Part shown: in pieces, positions 48,696-58,639 of the stretch
Layout: the number at the start of each line of letters is the position of its first letter
Position numbering within the stretch: the stretch's first letter is position 1
From: Candidatus Endomicrobiellum porotermitis
GTDB lineage: Bacteria; Elusimicrobiota; Endomicrobiia; Endomicrobiales; Endomicrobiaceae
Length of the DNA: 64,000 bases
NCBI GenBank assembly: GCA_031289055.1
Contig: JAITQE010000025.1
Coordinates: 17,479-81,478 of the forward strand
Reading direction: 5' to 3'
Program-made: the position numbers and the translations under genes
The notes under the pieces: generated by a model
Told to the model about the DNA's origin: nothing
Seen by the model: only the letters and a program-made list of their open reading frames with translations
The model's database searches: none

Positions 48696-50830
48696 TGTAA
48701 ATTCTTGCATTTTGGGAATGCCGAACAAGTAAGGAACGGTCCTCTTTTGCCTATTCGTTTAAGCATTTCGGCTCCGCATTTTTCACATTTAATGTTTGTA
48801 TGCTCAGGAGCAGGTTTGATTGCTTTATTGCCATTTTTATCTATATTATATGCGGTTTTACACTCTTCATTTTTACATACAAGATATTGTCTGCCTCTAA
48901 AACCTACTTTTTTAAGCAAAGGGTTTCCGCACTTGTCGCATTTCATATCCGTTTCCTGCGGTCCCTCTATTTTTTTACCGTTTTTATCCAAAGAGATTAT
49001 AGTTTTGCAGTCTGGATACCCGGAACACCCCAGAAACTGTCCGTTTCTGGAATCTCTTATAACCATAGGCTTCCCGCAGTTTGGGCAAACTTCGTCTGTC
49101 ATTTGAGGCTGTATTTTTTGTCTTTGAAGATTTTTTTCAGCTTCTGCCAGATGCTTGTCAAACGGTATATAGAAATCTTTTAAAACGTTCTGCCATATAG
49201 CTTTATCTTCAGCTATATCGTCAAGCTTTTCTTCAACGTTTGCGGTAAATTCAACGTTTACGATGGTGCCAAAGTTGTTTTTTAGAACGTCGTTTACAAC
49301 AACCCCAAGATTTGTAGGGACGAATTTTTTACCGTCAAGACGCACGTATAATCTATCCAGAATAGTTTTAATCGTGGGAGCGTATGTAGACGGTCTTCCT
49401 ATTCCGTGTTCTTCCAACGCCTTAATTAGGCTTGCTTCATTGTAACGCGGAGGATGCTCTGTAAAATGTTGCTGAGGTATTATCCGCAAGAGATTTAAAA
49501 TTTCCTTTTCTGTAAGAGTCGGGAGTTTTGTTTCTTTTTCATCGTCGTCTATGTTGTAAACTTTCATAAATCCGTCAAATATAAGCGAACTTCCGGAAGC
49601 TCTAAATATATAATCTTTTACCGCAATTTCAGCTATTATGATGCTGTATACAGCATCGGCCATTTGGCTTGCGGTAAATCTTTTCCATATCAAATCGTAC
49701 AGTTTAAACTCTTCAGGCGTTAGATACTGCTTTATTTCCGACGGAATTCTTTTTGGAGAAGTCGGTCTTATGGCTTCGTGCGCTTCTTGAGCGTTTTTAG
49801 ATTTTGTTTTGTAAAACCTTGCTGTTTTAGGAAGAAATTCTTTTCCGTAAGAAGATTCTATAAACTTTAACGCTTCGGCTTGAGCGCTTTTCGCTATGTT
49901 TAAAGAATCTGTTCTCATATATGTTATAAGACCTATTTCTGAATTTTCTCCGATATGCGCGCCTTCGTAAAGTTTTTGAGCTATTGCCATTGTTCTTGAA
50001 GGAGAAAATCCTAAACGCCTGGAAGCGTCTTGTTGTAAAGTAGATGTCGTATATGGAGCGTACGGCGAACGTTTGCGTTGTTTTGTTTCAACGGACTTTA
50101 CGATGTATTTAGCTTCTTTTAAGTCAATTAATATTTTATCGGCTTCTTCTTTTGTTTTTATAGATAATTTTTCAAATTTTACGTCGCCTTTAGCTGCTAA
50201 TATGGCTTTAAAAGGCAAAGCGGCTTTATCCGTTTTTATAAGTTCTGCCTCTATGCTCCAATATTCAACTGGGACGAATTTTTTAATTTCTTCTTCTCTG
50301 TCGCATATAATCATTACCGCTACGGACTGTACTCTTCCGGCAGAAAGCCCTATTTTTATTTTTTTCCACAAAAGAGGGGAAAGTTTATAACCGACAAGCC
50401 TGTCTAATAATCTTCGCGCTTGTTGGCTATTTACAAGACCCATATCCAAACTTCTAGGGTGTTTTACAGCGTCTAATATGGCTTCAGGCGTAATTTCGTG
50501 AAAAGTTATTCTTGAAATTTTTGAATCAGGAAGTCTTAACGCTTCTTTTAAATGCCAAGCAATGGCTTCTCCCTCGCGGTCAAAATCTGTGGCGAGATAG
50601 ACTATATCGGCTTTATCTGCTCTTTTTTTCAGGTCAGATATAACTTTTTTTGCTTTGGGTATGTTAGTATACGTCGGCTCAAAGTTGTTTTCTGTGTCTA
50701 TCCCAAGTTTGCTTTTAGGCAAATCTCTTATGTGTCCGTAAGAACTTTTAACTTCAAAGTCTTTCCCCAAAATTTTGGATATAGTTTTTTCTTTTGCGGG
50801 AGACTCGACTATAACTAAATATTTAGACAT
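48653..50830 (-). CDS. topA: DNA topoisomerase I
   Basis: MSKYLVIVESPAKEKTISKILG, ATDFDREGEAIAWHL, ITYMRTDSLNIAKSAQ, C-terminal zinc-ribbon repeats. Confidence 0.97.
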   Translation of the reverse strand: MSKYLVIVESPAKEKTISKILGKDFEVKSSYGHIRDLPKSKLGIDTENNFEPTYTNIPKAKKVISDLKKRADKADIVYLATDFDREGEAIAWHLKEALRLPDSKISRITFHEITPEAILDAVKHPRSLDMGLVNSQQARRLLDRLVGYKLSPLLWKKIKIGLSAGRVQSVAVMIICDREEEIKKFVPVEYWSIEAELIKTDKAALPFKAILAAKGDVKFEKLSIKTKEEADKILIDLKEAKYIVKSVETKQRKRSPYAPYTTSTLQQDASRRLGFSPSRTMAIAQKLYEGAHIGENSEIGLITYMRTDSLNIAKSAQAEALKFIESSYGKEFLPKTARFYKTKSKNAQEAHEAIRPTSPKRIPSEIKQYLTPEEFKLYDLIWKRFTASQMADAVYSIIIAEIAVKDYIFRASGSSLIFDGFMKVYNIDDDEKETKLPTLTEKEILNLLRIIPQQHFTEHPPRYNEASLIKALEEHGIGRPSTYAPTIKTILDRLYVRLDGKKFVPTNLGVVVNDVLKNNFGTIVNVEFTANVEEKLDDIAEDKAIWQNVLKDFYIPFDKHLAEAEKNLQRQKIQPQMTDEVCPNCGKPMVIRDSRNGQFLGCSGYPDCKTIISLDKNGKKIEGPQETDMKCDKCGNPLLKKVGFRGRQYLVCKNEECKTAYNIDKNGNKAIKPAPEHTNIKCEKCGAEMLKRIGKRGPFLTCSAFPKCKNLQWIPKTSKKKTQSK

Positions 50831-50884
50831 TAGTTTGCTCCTTTGCTTCAGAGTATTTCTGTAAATACTCAAAACCGCTGTTGT

Positions 50885-51979
50885 TTAGTAAGTTCTTATA
50901 TATATTTGTCCAGGGGTACTTTTTATCAACCCGGTTATTTCCAGTTTTAAAAGCGCGGTTGACGTCTCGGAAATATCAAGATTTAGTTTTTCGGCAATTA
51001 AGTCGGAAGGTAGTCCGTCGCTATTATTTTCTATTAGATTAAGCACTGCTGTTTCAATTTTATCCAGGCTGTTCATTTCTATTGGTTTTTTCATTTCTCT
51101 TTTAGGAAGCCAGCCAAGTTGTTCCGTCATGTTTTGCGGGCTTAGCGCTATGTAAGCTCCGTTTTGTATAAGGTCGTTTGTTCCTTTTGACATGTCTGAA
51201 TATATGCTTCCTGGCACGGCAAAAACATCTTTTCCGAATTCGGCGCAAAATCTTGCCGTTATGGACGCTCCGCTTCTAATCCCTGCTTCAGTAAGAAGAG
51301 CGGCTTTTGACAATCCTGCTATAATTCTATTTCTTCTTGGAAAAGCTCCCTTATTTGGCGGTTGTTTTAAAGGAAATTCGCTTATAACCGCTCCGTTTTG
51401 CTCAATCGCTTCTTGAAGTTTCTTATTTTCAGGAGGATAATTTACAAGAAGGCCATTGCCAAGCACAGCTATTGTTCGCGATTTGTTTTCTAAGGCTGTT
51501 ATATGAGCCAAAGTATCAACGCCTCTTGCAAGCCCGGAAATTATTGTAATGCCTTTCTTTGCAAAATAAGATGCAAATTCTGAAGTGGCTGTTTTACCAT
51601 AATTGCTTATCTTCCTAGAACCGACTATTGATATTGATTCAAAGTCTTTCTCCAAAACGCCGCCTTTTATATATAAAACAAGCGGTTTGCCAGGCAGTTC
51701 TCTAAGAGGTTTTGGATAATTACTGTCAGTATATAGAACTACGGCTATATTATTCTTTTTAGCAAGTTCAAGTTCTTTTTCAGCTTTTCCAGAGACAGAA
51801 ACATTGAGAATGGCTTCAGAAAGAGTTGAGCCGATTCCTTCAACGGACATAAGATCTTTTTTTCCTGCTTTAAGTATAGATTCCTCATTGCCGAATCTTT
51901 CAAGCAGTCTAAAAAACCTTATAGATCCTATGTCAGCCGACAAAATGAGTTTAAATAAAGACAACTCTTTTTCGTTCAT
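50885..51979 (-). CDS. dprA: DNA processing protein DprA
   Basis: ISIVGSRKISNYGKTATSEFASYFAKKGITIISGLARGVDTLAHITALE, AVLGNGLLVNYPPENKKL, FPRRNRIIAGLSKAALLTEAGIRSGASITARFCAEFGKDVFAVPGSI. Confidence 0.95.
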   Translation of the reverse strand: MNEKELSLFKLILSADIGSIRFFRLLERFGNEESILKAGKKDLMSVEGIGSTLSEAILNVSVSGKAEKELELAKKNNIAVVLYTDSNYPKPLRELPGKPLVLYIKGGVLEKDFESISIVGSRKISNYGKTATSEFASYFAKKGITIISGLARGVDTLAHITALENKSRTIAVLGNGLLVNYPPENKKLQEAIEQNGAVISEFPLKQPPNKGAFPRRNRIIAGLSKAALLTEAGIRSGASITARFCAEFGKDVFAVPGSIYSDMSKGTNDLIQNGAYIALSPQNMTEQLGWLPKREMKKPIEMNSLDKIETAVLNLIENNSDGLPSDLIAEKLNLDISETSTALLKLEITGLIKSTPGQIYIRTY

Positions 51980-52126
51980 TGGAAGACAATTTTAAACAAA
52001 TCATTTGTAAGATGTCAAACTCGCGCTAATTGGAAACGAGCAAAACCTTAGTAATGAAATATTGTATAATATCAAATATGGATATAAGTTAAACGACGGA
52101 TAATTTTTAATTAGGATATATAGACA

Positions 52127-53866
52127 ATGGAAAATGAAAAATCTTTGGATATTTTAAGACACTCCGCAGCTCATATAATGGCGGCGGCGGTGACGGAACT
52201 TTTTCCCGGAACTAAGGTCGCTATAGGACCTTCTATAGAGGATGGTTTTTATTACGACTTTGATAGAGCGGATTCTTTTACCACTGAAGATTTAGTCAAA
52301 ATAGAAGAAAAGATGAAAGAAATAATAAAAGAAAATCATTCTTTTGTTCGTTCTTCAATGCCTAAGGCGGAAGTCGTTAAGGAGTTTGAGGCAAAAGGGG
52401 AAAAATACAAAGCTGAAATAGCTTTGCAAATTCCAGATAATAATGTGAGCATATATAAATCTGGAAACTTTACCGATTTGTGTAAAGGTCCGCACATCAA
52501 ATCCACGGGCGAATTAAAATATTTTAAACTTCTCTCAGTGGCAGGAGCCTATTGGAGAGGGGATTCTTCAAAAGAACAGCTTCAGAGAATTTACGGCACA
52601 GCCTTTCTTACAAAAAAAGATTTAGAAGAGCGCTTAAATAAAATTGAAGAAGCAAAGAAAAGAGACCACAGAAAACTTGGCAAAGATTTGGACTTGTTCA
52701 GCGTTAACGATGCTGTTGGCGGCGGGCTTGTTTTGTGGCACCCCAAGGGCGCTCTTTTAAGGAATATTATTGAGACGTACTGGAAAAATTTCCATTTAGA
52801 GAACGGGTATGACTTGATTCTCACGCCTCATATTGCAAGCGAAGAACTTTTTAAAATAAGCGGTCACTTACAGACTTATTCTGAAAATATGTACGCGCCG
52901 ATGGAAATTGAAGGAAAGCCATACCGTGTAAAACCTATGAACTGCCCTATGCACCTAATGGTGTATAAGACAAAACTTCACTCTTATAGGGAGCTTCCCA
53001 TAAGATACTCTGAACTTGGAACGGTTTACAGATTTGAAAAGTCGGGGGTTTTGCATGGACTTTTAAGGGTAAGAGGTTTTACTCAGGACGATGGCCACGT
53101 TATAGTTTCTCCCGAACAGCTTGAAGAAGAGATGCTTAGAGTTTTCAACATAGCCGTAGGCTGTCTTAAAACGTTTGGATTTAACGGTTACAAAATTTAT
53201 CTTGCCACAAGACCAGAAAATAAGTATGTAGGTGAAATATCGGATTGGGAAAAAGCTCAAGATTCCATAGAAAACGCTCTCAAAAAAACTGGATATGAAT
53301 ATGAGGTTGACGAAGGCGGCGGCGCTTTTTATGGACCTAAAATAGATATAAAGATAAAGGACGCCATAGGAAGATTGTGGCAGTGTTCTACTATACAGTT
53401 TGATTTTAATTTACCTGAAAGATTTGATATTTTTTACGTGGATTCTTCTGGTAAGAAAGCAAGACCTTACATGATACACAGAGCTTTAATGGGTTCTTTG
53501 GAGAGATTTATAGGGGTTCTTTTAGAGCATTATGCCGGGGCTTTGCCTTTGTGGCTTTCGCCTGTTCAAGTTGCAATGGTAAATATAAATGAAGAGCAGT
53601 ATGAATATTGCAAAGAATTGGCGCAAACTTTAAAAAAGAACGGCGTAAGAGTTATCTTTGACGACAGAAACGAAAAAATCGGACATAAAATAAGAGAAAA
53701 TGCAATGCAAAAGATTCCTTATATAGCGGTTGTGGGAAATAAGGAGAAGGAAGCTGGATCAGTTGCCATAAGAGCAAGAGGAAATAAAGATTTGGGCGTT
53801 ATGACGATAGATAATTTTATTGCTATGGTAAAAGAAAAGAATATCCCAGGAATAAATGAACTCTAA
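52127..53866 (+). CDS. thrS: Threonyl-tRNA synthetase, lacking an N-terminal TGS domain
   Basis: LDILRHSAAHIMAAAVTELFPGTKVAIGPSIEDGFYYDF, MNCPMHLMVYKTKLHSYRELPIRYSELGTVYR, FDDRNEKIGHKIRENAMQKIPYIAVVGNKE. Confidence 0.96.
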   Translation: MENEKSLDILRHSAAHIMAAAVTELFPGTKVAIGPSIEDGFYYDFDRADSFTTEDLVKIEEKMKEIIKENHSFVRSSMPKAEVVKEFEAKGEKYKAEIALQIPDNNVSIYKSGNFTDLCKGPHIKSTGELKYFKLLSVAGAYWRGDSSKEQLQRIYGTAFLTKKDLEERLNKIEEAKKRDHRKLGKDLDLFSVNDAVGGGLVLWHPKGALLRNIIETYWKNFHLENGYDLILTPHIASEELFKISGHLQTYSENMYAPMEIEGKPYRVKPMNCPMHLMVYKTKLHSYRELPIRYSELGTVYRFEKSGVLHGLLRVRGFTQDDGHVIVSPEQLEEEMLRVFNIAVGCLKTFGFNGYKIYLATRPENKYVGEISDWEKAQDSIENALKKTGYEYEVDEGGGAFYGPKIDIKIKDAIGRLWQCSTIQFDFNLPERFDIFYVDSSGKKARPYMIHRALMGSLERFIGVLLEHYAGALPLWLSPVQVAMVNINEEQYEYCKELAQTLKKNGVRVIFDDRNEKIGHKIRENAMQKIPYIAVVGNKEKEAGSVAIRARGNKDLGVMTIDNFIAMVKEKNIPGINEL

Positions 53867-53912
53867 CGTTTGTCGTTATGTCGACGAAATCCATTAACTC
53901 AAGGCGGTTTAG

Positions 53913-55301
53913 TTGAAACATATAGATGAAGCAAAAATAAACTCCTTGACGGATTTGAATGTTTCGGAACAAGAAATAGACGGTATTTTAAAAAAGACAA
54001 GGCTTTTAAAAAGGCTTACTCTTGAAGAGTCTGCCAAACTTTTGTCTGTTAAAGACGCGTTCTTGTTAAAAAAGATTTACGACGCGGCTGCGTACGTTAA
54101 AAACGCCATATACGGCAAGCGTGTGGTAATGTTCGTACCGCTATACATAAGCAATGTTTGCGCTAACAGTTGTTTATATTGCGGTTTTGCGAGAAATAAT
54201 AAACTTGCCGTAAGAAAAAAACTTTCTGCTCAAGAAATAAAAGAACAAACAGAAATACTTCTCAAAAGAGGGCATAAACGTATTTTAATGGTTGCGGGGG
54301 AAATGGTTTCTTCCCAAGAAAATGTAGATTATTACGTTGACGCCGTAAAAGCTATTTACGAGGCGGAATATAAAGGCAACAAAATAAAGAGGGTAAATAT
54401 CAATGTGGCTCCTATGAGCGTTGAACAATTTAAAAGATTGAAACAGTCTGGCATAGGCACTTATCAGATATTTCAAGAAACTTACCACGACGCTACTTAC
54501 AAAAAACTTCATATTGCGGGGGCAAAATCCGACCCTAACAATCGTTTAGACGCCGTTGATAACGCTTTTAGAGCTGGAATTGACGATGTTGGCATAGGTC
54601 CCTTGTTGGGTCTTTACGACTGCCGTTTTGAAATACTTGCCATGTTAATGCATATAGAATATTTAGAAAAAACTTACGGCGTGGGACCTCATACAATTTC
54701 AGTTCCTCGCATAGAGCCTGCTCCCGGATCTTCATATGCCGACAAACCGGAATATCCGATTTCAGACGAAGGTTTTAAAAAGTTGGTCGCAGTTTTAAGA
54801 TTGTCGGTTCCTTATACGGGAATAATAATGTCTACAAGAGAAACTGCGGAACTTAGAGATGTTTTGGTCAATTTGGGCGTTTCGCAAATAAGCGCGGAGT
54901 CAAAAGTTACTCCGGGAGGATATGAAGAAGAGTCTTCCTGTCATAATGATAAACTTGAAAGACAATTTAGTCTTAATGATCAACGCGCTTTAAGCGAAAT
55001 AGTTAAATCTTTGCTTTCTCAAGGTTTAATCCCAAGTTTTTGCGCGGCTTGTTACCGTAAAAACAGAACGGGCGAACATTTTATGTATTTGGCAAGACCC
55101 GGAGCCATAAAACATATGTGCGATATTAACGCTTTAGTAACGTTAAAAGAATATCTTGAAGATTTTGCGCCGCTGGAAATCAAAGCGTTGGGATGCGAAC
55201 TTATTGAAAAATGCAAAAGTAAGCTTGATAATGCTAGCCTAAAAGTTCTGGAAAAATTTTTCAAAAATATAGATAATGGCATAAGGGACGAATATATTTA
55301 G
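53913..55301 (+). CDS. hydG: [FeFe]-hydrogenase maturase HydG (TTG start)
   Basis: Radical SAM NVCANSCLYCGFARNN and a C-terminal CAACYRKNRTGEHFMYLARPGAIKHMC, an exact CX2CX22C motif characteristic of HydG. Confidence 0.94.
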   Translation: MKHIDEAKINSLTDLNVSEQEIDGILKKTRLLKRLTLEESAKLLSVKDAFLLKKIYDAAAYVKNAIYGKRVVMFVPLYISNVCANSCLYCGFARNNKLAVRKKLSAQEIKEQTEILLKRGHKRILMVAGEMVSSQENVDYYVDAVKAIYEAEYKGNKIKRVNINVAPMSVEQFKRLKQSGIGTYQIFQETYHDATYKKLHIAGAKSDPNNRLDAVDNAFRAGIDDVGIGPLLGLYDCRFEILAMLMHIEYLEKTYGVGPHTISVPRIEPAPGSSYADKPEYPISDEGFKKLVAVLRLSVPYTGIIMSTRETAELRDVLVNLGVSQISAESKVTPGGYEEESSCHNDKLERQFSLNDQRALSEIVKSLLSQGLIPSFCAACYRKNRTGEHFMYLARPGAIKHMCDINALVTLKEYLEDFAPLEIKALGCELIEKCKSKLDNASLKVLEKFFKNIDNGIRDEYI

Positions 55302-55399
55302 TTTGACATTTTAGAAGGCATTCTGATATAATCTCAGACGGAGGTTGGGGTGTCTTATCTTTAATAAGTTGTTTAAAATTTTTATAATTTTATATGGTT

Positions 55400-55472
<73 letters not shown>

Positions 55473-55596
55473 CTTTTTGTTTTTACAGAAAAATATTAGA
55501 TTTAATGTTTAATATTAAGACTGACCTCTTGATGCAAGAGTGCGGCAGTCTGAGGAATAACGATGACGAGTATGGCGAGGAGCGACCCGTAAGATG

Positions 55597-55620
55597 GATT
55601 CAATCCCCCCTTAGCTTCGC
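55597..55620 (+). repeat. Imperfect partial duplication of the tRNA-Ala 3' end
   Basis: gattcaatccccccttagcttcgc versus tRNA 3' end ggttcaatcccccttagctcca, about 135 bp downstream. Confidence 0.6.
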
Positions 55621-55945
55621 CAGCCGAGCTAAAGCGTTTATCACGCTGTTTAACTACAACTATATTCCTTTCCTTCTTCTTTCTCATGTTTTCGTTTCAG
55701 TCTTTTCGCAAATGCATTCCCGTACGTCCTATCTTTACTGTTTCTTATCTATCATATACATACATCTTTACGACGCGTTCCCATTTGGTTACTATAAATA
55801 AAGTTTATCTTTCCTTATATATAATATTGTGTAATACTTGCCTTTAATAAAAAATGTTCCGCCCCGCCCGTAATCAAACGAGTTTTTTTTCATTCACATA
55901 AAATTCCGCTTCTCTGTGTTTTTGTTTTGTAGAATTCTGGCATTT

Positions 55946-55983
55946 AAAACACACTATATTGTCTGTAAATTATAGTGTGTTTT
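55946..55983. promoter_or_regulatory. 13-bp perfect inverted repeat AAAACACACTATA-N12-TATAGTGTGTTTT upstream of the C gene
   Basis: Read directly; right arm ends 16 bp before the ATG at 56000 and runs into a T-tract. Confidence 0.7.
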
Positions 55984-55999
55984 TTATATTATTATCAAT

Positions 56000-56212
56000 A
56001 TGAGCATACTACATGCCATTGCAATTAATGTAAAAAAAGAGCGTTTCAATAAAAATCTTACCCAAGAAGATTTAGCTTACAAAGCGGGCTTGCACCCAAA
56101 TTATATTGGTCTTATAGAACGACAAAAACGCAATGTATCGGTTTTGGCGCTGAGCAAAATAGCGAAAGCTTTAGGCGTTAAACTTACATCTCTATTGGAT
56201 AGCAAACAATGA
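56000..56212 (+). CDS. XRE-family HTH controller (C) protein of the R-M system
   Basis: NVKKERFNKNLTQEDLAYKAGLHPNYIGLIERQKRNVSVLALSKIAKALGVKLTSLL; 4-bp overlap with the endonuclease ORF. Confidence 0.88.
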   Translation: MSILHAIAINVKKERFNKNLTQEDLAYKAGLHPNYIGLIERQKRNVSVLALSKIAKALGVKLTSLLDSKQ

Positions 56213-56913
56213 GCGCCCGATTTAAGAAATTTGATAATTTCATCAAAACAATAGATTTAGATAGTTTTCGTAAAAAATATTCTCATATAAAAATTGTCGA
56301 GACGGACTTGCCGAGAAGCGTTCAGGTATTAAAGACTATGTATCGCGTTTATTGGAATGAAGCGGACTTTAATAATATTCCAGATTTTGAAAAATTGTAT
56401 GAAATATATTACGATGAGCTTAAAGGCGATATAGAAAAGTTTCGCATTAAGACAGAAATGTGTTCCGTATGTTTTGGCAAAGGATTAAAGGCGAGAATTT
56501 ATAGAACTTGGGCGAGTATCATAACGCAAATTCACGCTGGTTATGTTGCTGAAACTGTGTTTGGCGAAGATTCTATTTCAATGAATGACGAATTAGATCA
56601 CGAGGGTAAAGATTTTGTCGTTTCTTATAATGGCAAAGCAATTCCTATTCAGGTGAAAAAAGAAAGCAAACGACCTGAAAGCCGTGTGTTGAGAATGGGG
56701 AATAATGATAATTCAGTTATAAATATAAAATATTGCGTGCCAAATCCAAAGGATTTTCAAAATCCAAGATATGTTAAAACAGGCGAATTAAAACCGCAAG
56801 TTTTGGACTTTGTTGAGTTTTCTAAAAACGGAATACTTGCAAGATACGATAATGGTTTTGTAGTGTTTTTAGACAGAGTTTTTAAAGATATTAAAGATAA
56901 TTTTTTCAAATAG
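56209..56913 (+). CDS. Putative type II restriction endonuclease (PD-(D/E)XK-like)
   Basis: DHEGKDFVVSYNGKAIPIQVKKESKRPESRVLRMG resembles a D-(x)n-QxK core; coupled to the C gene, convergent with a methyltransferase. Confidence 0.75.
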   Translation: MSARFKKFDNFIKTIDLDSFRKKYSHIKIVETDLPRSVQVLKTMYRVYWNEADFNNIPDFEKLYEIYYDELKGDIEKFRIKTEMCSVCFGKGLKARIYRTWASIITQIHAGYVAETVFGEDSISMNDELDHEGKDFVVSYNGKAIPIQVKKESKRPESRVLRMGNNDNSVINIKYCVPNPKDFQNPRYVKTGELKPQVLDFVEFSKNGILARYDNGFVVFLDRVFKDIKDNFFK

Positions 56914-56920
56914 AAATTTT

Positions 56921-57844
56921 TTATCCGAATACAAAATATCCTTCCAAGTCTTGCGTATCGTAAGAAGTCGTTTCAGGTTCTTGTAATTCATTAGCAAGCA
57001 TTTTTTTTGCAAGCGTACAATAATCAGGGTTTATCTCAAAAGCAATAAAATTCCCGCCGTTTTTAATAGTCGCTAAACATTCCGAACCGCTTCCCGCAAA
57101 AGGTATTAGCGCGGTAAATTTTTGTGTTTTAGGTTTCGCCGCTTTTATGAGTTTGTCCGTTACGGCGTACGGCTTTTGAGTTGGATGCATAACAATATCG
57201 CAATTTTCGTGTCGATGTCGTTTTTGCGGTTCAACTACGCACTTGCAAGTTTTACAATACATAATCCTTTCTTTTAACGAAGCTCCGCCAGCTAATGTTG
57301 AAACTTTTATAACGTCTCTCGGCAAAGCCCCATTTTTGTGGGCATTGTAAATTGTTTTTTTGCCTTTTCTACTAAATCTGCCAAAAGTCCCCGGTCTTAC
57401 TTTGCCTGCTGAATTTTTTAAAAAATTTTTCGTATAAGGTTCGCGAACATAATCTCTGTTGAATAAAGGTTTATCGCTTTTCCAGCAAGCTATTATCGCT
57501 TCGTGGCTTCTCTGCCAAAAATTTAACGACGGCACATTTTTATTTGTATAGTGCCAAATAAGCCATTTTTGTTTATCAATATCAATGAGGCAAGAAATTC
57601 TTGCTAAAGTTTCACTAAAACCATAAATATAGATGGTTCCCATTGGCTTAATAATACGCCTCGCCTCATTAAGCCAGCATTCAGTCCATTTTAAATAATC
57701 TTGCAAAAGCATATTGTCTTTATTATTGCCGAAATCTTTGCCGATATTATACGGCGGGTCGGCAATAATAATATCAACGGAATTATCATCTATACGACTC
57801 ATTCCGAGGCAACAATCCTCATGGTAAATTTGATTTAGTTCCAT
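56921..57844 (-). CDS. Beta-class DNA methyltransferase (DPPY motif first, FAGSG later), probably N6-adenine
   Basis: IIADPPYNIGKDFGNN, VMHPTQKPYAVTDKLI, IPFAGSGSECLATIKNGGNFIAFEINPDYCTLA. Confidence 0.9.
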   Translation of the reverse strand: MELNQIYHEDCCLGMSRIDDNSVDIIIADPPYNIGKDFGNNKDNMLLQDYLKWTECWLNEARRIIKPMGTIYIYGFSETLARISCLIDIDKQKWLIWHYTNKNVPSLNFWQRSHEAIIACWKSDKPLFNRDYVREPYTKNFLKNSAGKVRPGTFGRFSRKGKKTIYNAHKNGALPRDVIKVSTLAGGASLKERIMYCKTCKCVVEPQKRHRHENCDIVMHPTQKPYAVTDKLIKAAKPKTQKFTALIPFAGSGSECLATIKNGGNFIAFEINPDYCTLAKKMLANELQEPETTSYDTQDLEGYFVFG

Positions 57845-57879
57845 AGTCTTACCTTGCATTGTAAATTCTGTTTAATATC

Positions 57880-58394
57880 AAAAAGTGGAGTTTTCGCGAT
57901 AAATAATTGCATAATTTACCAATAGACTTCGCAAAAATTACCTCAACCAAGTCTCTGGGCTTGTAAATCATTACAACCCATATAAACCGTATTGCGATTT
58001 AACCAATAAGTATTTACCGGTAGTTTATTTATCATTGACTCTAACAAATTATTTTTTCTTCTTTCATCTTCTAGCGCTCTTTGTATATTCTTCTGAAATG
58101 CTTCTTCCTCCAGCCAATGGCTTTAACATGTGGTTATAACGACTTAGATATCCAGTATGTGCAACTTCATATTTCTCACATGTTGATAAATCAAATTCTA
58201 TATATTAAATCACTTGTAGCTTGCGTTTTTTTTTCTCGTCAGGATGTTTATTGTGGCTTTCCCCAAAAATAAATAACTGCATTGCTTACAGGCGTTTGCG
58301 GCAAAAAATTACGCAGCATAGCTATAGTAGATTCTATCTTGGTAAAATCTTGAGATTCTTTTCCTTTCTTTACTAATCGCTGCGTCGTCATAAA
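57880..58394 (-). pseudogene. PAS-domain part of a sensor histidine kinase, decayed (N-terminal half); upstream part of unclear origin
   Basis: Minus strand KNIQRALEDERRKNNLLESMINKLPVNTYWLNRNTVYMGCNDLQAQRLG* (PAS-like LPxNxYW(K/L)DRNxVYLGCN), then SIGKLCNYLSRK in another frame; MTTQRLVKKGKESQDFTKIES... lies further upstream. Confidence 0.55.
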
Positions 58395-58639
58395 TGACCT
58401 CCTAAACTAAAATATTCGTATAATAAGCCAATAATGTATTTTATAAATTACGAGAACTTTTTTCTAGGTAAAACTTTCTTTGTTGTTTGGATAGTTTTTC
58501 AACAGAGTATCTTAAATCTAATCTTTTTCTGCAGAATAAAAATAGAGGCGAGTACCAATTTATAGAATCCTGAGTGAAGAACTTGACAGGATTTACCGTC
58601 TGCGCTCGCTACCATTTATAGGGCAATTATACATGAATC

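Noticed and set aside
53913-55301. ThiH (tyrosine lyase for thiamine) as the call for the radical SAM protein
   Set aside because: The exact C-terminal CX2CX22C cluster motif fits HydG rather than ThiH.
58081-58272. Plus-strand 63-aa ORF
   Set aside because: Overlaps the minus-strand kinase relic and has no domain-like features.
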